A stretch of 7,684 bases of DNA from positions 1-7,684 of the forward strand of contig WRMR01000231.1 of assembly GCA_009776995.1 (NCBI GenBank), written 5' to 3'. Of this stretch, positions 5,882 to 7,684 are shown in pieces. The translations under genes and the position numbers were made by a program. The notes under the pieces are model-generated. The model had not been told where the DNA came from and searched no databases. It saw only the letters and a list, made by a program, of their open reading frames with translations. Numbering within the stretch: the first letter of the stretch is position 1; each line of letters opens with the position of its first letter. Origin of the DNA: Planctomycetaceae bacterium. Lineage in GTDB: Bacteria; Planctomycetota; Planctomycetia; Pirellulales; Thermoguttaceae.

Positions 5882-6937
5882 ATGTTTCAATATTCACACC
5901 GTTCCAATGCCTTCACACTTGTCGAACTCCTCGTCGTCATTGCCATTATCGGCATCCTGATCGCCCTGCTTCTTCCCGCCGTCCAGGCGGCGCGCGAGGC
6001 GGCACGACGCATGCAGTGCGCGAATCACCAACGCCAATGGGGACTCGCCCTGCACAATTATCACGACGCGTCCCATGCCTTTCCAAAGCTCGGCGGCATC
6101 CACCCGCACAATTGGAGCTATTCGGCCCAGGCAAGGTTATTGCCGTATATTGAGGGAGGCAACCTCTACGCTCAAATTGATTTTTTCCAGCCGCTCTTCA
6201 ATGAACACGACGGTCATAACCATCTGAACCATCAGTACGAAGATTTGGTAACCCGGATGATTAACGTTTTGCGCTGTCCGAGTGACGGCGGCCCCTACGA
6301 CTTCACGATCAACACCCAACACGGCAGTGCCGGAGATCGGGTGACCGGCGGAAATTACATGATTTGCAGCGGCTCCGGCACGGGAACCTATTACGACGTC
6401 CGCTTTCGCACGGACGGAGCGTTCAATTGTTATGAAACACTCGGCCTGGCGAGTCTGACCGACGGAACGAGCAACACGATGGTCTTTTCGGAAACGCTGG
6501 TCGGTGCCTCCGGCGGTGTTTTGAACGGCAACCGCGATTCCGTCATGAGCGGCAAAATGTATCAACGCTATCTTGGCGAGTTCGACGACGGTGGTCCGGA
6601 GGAAACGGACACGACGCCGGGATTCGCGGCCATTGGGGTCAATCCTGATATGAACACGGCCTTCGCGAGTGCCCCGGATGAATGGCTTGGCCGCCGTGCC
6701 AATTGCTGGATCGCCGGGAGTGCCGTCGATACGGCGTACAACGCGTATCAATTGCCGAACGCGAAATACCCGGACGTCCACGCAAGCGGCATCGGGATTG
6801 TGACGGCCCGGAGCAATCATCCCGGCGGCGTGAGTGTCACCTTCGGCGACGGCAGCACGCAGTTCGTCAGCGAAACACAGTCACTCGACAACTGGCGGGC
6901 ATGGAGTACCCGAAACGGCGGGGAAATCACTCCGTAA
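5882..6937 (+). CDS. DUF1559 domain protein with type IV prepilin-like N terminus (H-X9-DG family)
   Basis: A 351-residue secreted or surface protein with a type II secretion/type IV pilin-style leader. After a short basic leader the cleavage region reads S-N-A10/F11-T-L-V-E15, then a hydrophobic helix to about residue 33 and the conserved QAAREAARRMQC and N-Y-H-D-A segments. The leader carries Ala instead of the usual Gly before the predicted cut, which prepilin peptidases can tolerate. The C terminus has the signature H313-X9-D323-G324 (NHPGGVSVTFGDGS). This combination defines the DUF1559 proteins, present in very large numbers in planctomycetes; their exact role (pseudopilus, cell-surface or giant-fibre proteins) is not settled. 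Length of about 350 is typical and the gene looks intact. It stands alone: no pilus assembly or prepilin peptidase gene is nearby, as is common for this family. The ATG is supported by the AGGAGA site upstream. Confidence 0.93.
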   Translation: MFQYSHRSNAFTLVELLVVIAIIGILIALLLPAVQAAREAARRMQCANHQRQWGLALHNYHDASHAFPKLGGIHPHNWSYSAQARLLPYIEGGNLYAQIDFFQPLFNEHDGHNHLNHQYEDLVTRMINVLRCPSDGGPYDFTINTQHGSAGDRVTGGNYMICSGSGTGTYYDVRFRTDGAFNCYETLGLASLTDGTSNTMVFSETLVGASGGVLNGNRDSVMSGKMYQRYLGEFDDGGPEETDTTPGFAAIGVNPDMNTAFASAPDEWLGRRANCWIAGSAVDTAYNAYQLPNAKYPDVHASGIGIVTARSNHPGGVSVTFGDGSTQFVSETQSLDNWRAWSTRNGGEITP

Positions 6938-7005
6938 CCGTCGCGGTTCTGAATGATCGAACAACTTGTTTCTGCACGAGTCCTTAGTTCCACTGCGCAA
7001 TGGAT

Positions 7006-7138
7006 TTCACCGCAAAGGCACGAAGAAAAACGAAATGATGGGATGAGGAGTCCGTCATAAGAAATTTGGAAACCCCTGCAAGTGATTTTTATTCATCACT
7101 CCTGAAATCCTTCGTGCTCTTTGTGACTTCGTGGTGAA
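7006..7138. repeat. imperfect inverted pair of a TTCACC(N)CGAAG-like intergenic repeat
   Basis: The left copy, + strand from 7006, reads TTCACCGCAAAGGCACGAAG. The right copy, minus strand from 7138, reads TTCACCACGAAGTCACAAAG. They agree at 16 of 20 positions. Sequences of this kind (caccacgaag-cacgaag) recur in intergenic DNA of planctomycetes and other environmental bacteria, as far as I recall. Here the inverted pair could form a long stem in either transcript and serve as a bidirectional terminator, or mark a degenerate mobile repeat. Confidence 0.5.
7081..7100. terminator. candidate hairpin terminator between convergent genes
   Basis: AGTGAT (7081-7086) and ATCACT (7095-7100) form a perfect 6 bp stem around an 8-base AT-rich loop. 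It is short and AT-rich with no T-run outside the stem, so it is a weak candidate; it lies between the arms of the larger inverted repeat. Confidence 0.25.
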
Positions 7139-7157
7139 TTTTGGTTGCTCTGCCGTA

Positions 7158-7684
7158 TTAGTATCGCGGCTTCATGATTGCCAGACCCAGGGGCGGCATG
7201 GTCAGATCGAGTGCGGCGGGGCGAAAGTGTGAGCCTTTGTCATCGGCTTGCAAGCCCGGCGCGTTGCCGACGCCGCAACCGCCATACGTTTGGGCGTCGC
7301 TGTTGAAGATTTCGTCATACCAGACCGCCTCCGGCACGCCGACACGATAACGTCGGGGAACAGGCGTAAAATTCGCCGCCACGATGAGGTGGTCTTTCGG
7401 GTCTTTCGCCTTGCGAAGATAAACGAATGTGCTTGACTCCCAGTTGTGGCAATCGATCCACTCGAAGCCCAGGCCGTCAAAGTCCAACTCGTGCAACGCC
7501 GGTTCGTTACGATAAAGCCGGTTCAGGTCGGCCATGCACTTCTGCAATCCCTGATGCGTGTCCCACTGCAACAGGTGCCAGTCGAGGCTCTCATCAAAGT
7601 TCCACTCCTTCCACTGGCCGAACTCGCAACCCATAAACTGCAATTTTTTGCCCGGGTGCGTCCACATATAGCTGAACAGCAACC
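7158..7684 (-). CDS. glgB: 1,4-alpha-glucan branching enzyme, C-terminal part (cut by the right edge)
   Basis: Cytoplasmic glycogen-synthesis enzyme that moves alpha-1,4 chain segments to alpha-1,6 branch points (EC 2.4.1.18). The visible 175 or so residues match the end of the GH13 barrel and the C-terminal beta domain: M-W-T-H-P-G-K-K-L, F-M-G-C-E-F-G-Q-W-K-E-W-N, D-E-S-L-D-W-H-L-L, and D-L-N-R-L-Y-R-N-E-P-A-L-H-E-L-D followed by G-F-E-W-I-D-C. This order is specific to GlgB rather than other amylase-family enzymes. The catalytic Asp/Glu/Asp residues lie upstream, beyond the window, so activity cannot be judged. The gene ends at TAA (7158-7160) after MKPRY. The apparent TTG start near 7682 is an internal leucine codon; the true start is outside. 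It converges on the DUF1559 gene and shows no functional link to the efflux operon. Confidence 0.93.
   Translation of the reverse strand, partial: LLFSYMWTHPGKKLQFMGCEFGQWKEWNFDESLDWHLLQWDTHQGLQKCMADLNRLYRNEPALHELDFDGLGFEWIDCHNWESSTFVYLRKAKDPKDHLIVAANFTPVPRRYRVGVPEAVWYDEIFNSDAQTYGGCGVGNAPGLQADDKGSHFRPAALDLTMPPLGLAIMKPRY

Larger units (their letters stand above)
6938..7157. other. 220 bp convergent spacer between the DUF1559 gene and glgB
   Basis: No gene is seen. The spacer separates two genes that point toward each other, so it should hold termination signals for both. It contains a small hairpin (7081-7100) and an inverted pair of a TTCACC-type repeat (7006-7138), both listed separately. 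Confidence 0.5.

Noticed and set aside
6137..6820. 227-codon minus-strand frame opposite the DUF1559 gene
   Set aside because: The + strand protein carries prepilin and H-X9-DG signatures; the antisense frame has none.
1..7684. CRISPR array, tRNA or rRNA genes
   Set aside because: No regularly spaced direct repeats, tRNA cloverleaf with its TTCGA arm or rRNA-like sequence was seen on either strand.

Overview
This 7.7 kb window most likely comes from a planctomycete. The strongest sign is the + strand prepilin-like gene (5882-6937): it has the FTLVELLVVIAIIGIL leader, the A-REAARRMQC segment and a C-terminal H-X9-DG motif, the DUF1559 signature that is greatly expanded in Planctomycetota. The redoxin-like fragment at the left edge (G-x-x-F-D-W-x-x-Y-R-G-K) and the coiled-coil adaptor are also of planctomycete style. 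Base composition is moderate, slightly above 50% G+C in most genes and lower in the left 500 bases and the divergent promoter region.

Layout from left to right. Bases 1-503 hold, on the minus strand, an interior piece of a TlpA/AhpC-type thioredoxin-fold protein with no start codon of its own; it runs off the left edge. At about base 504 it is joined to a minus-strand heavy-metal RND permease gene (433-3282). The permease is normal from its start to transmembrane helix 10, then ends in 23 unrelated residues read out of frame through the redoxin fragment. Upstream of the permease, overlapping it by 4 bases (ATGA), is the periplasmic adaptor (3279-4406). Upstream of that, after 229 bp, is a small membrane-anchored CxxC protein (4636-4965). 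These three form a probable metal-efflux operon read leftward. No outer-membrane factor (TolC/CusC type) is in the window.

A 210 bp AT-rich divergent control region (4966-5175) carries back-to-back sigma70-like promoters. To its right a second small Cys/His-rich membrane-anchored protein (5176-5544) is read rightward. It resembles the first small protein in architecture: N-terminal helix, CxxC followed by a short hydrophobic stretch, and a C-terminal R-A-P. The pair flanking one control region next to a metal-efflux operon suggests a linked role in metal handling, but neither protein has a function I can name.

A 337 bp gene-free stretch (5545-5881) holds several inverted repeats and ends in a good ribosome binding site for the DUF1559 gene. 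After that gene, a 220 bp convergent spacer contains a hairpin and an imperfect inverted pair of a TTCACC-type repeat. The window ends with the C-terminal third or less of glgB (glycogen branching enzyme) on the minus strand, cut by the right edge.

The main anomaly is the junction near base 504, where two minus-strand genes are both broken at the same point. It is either a real deletion or recombination, or an assembly join. No convincing novel multi-gene system is visible; the most original signal is the divergent pair of CxxC small proteins.
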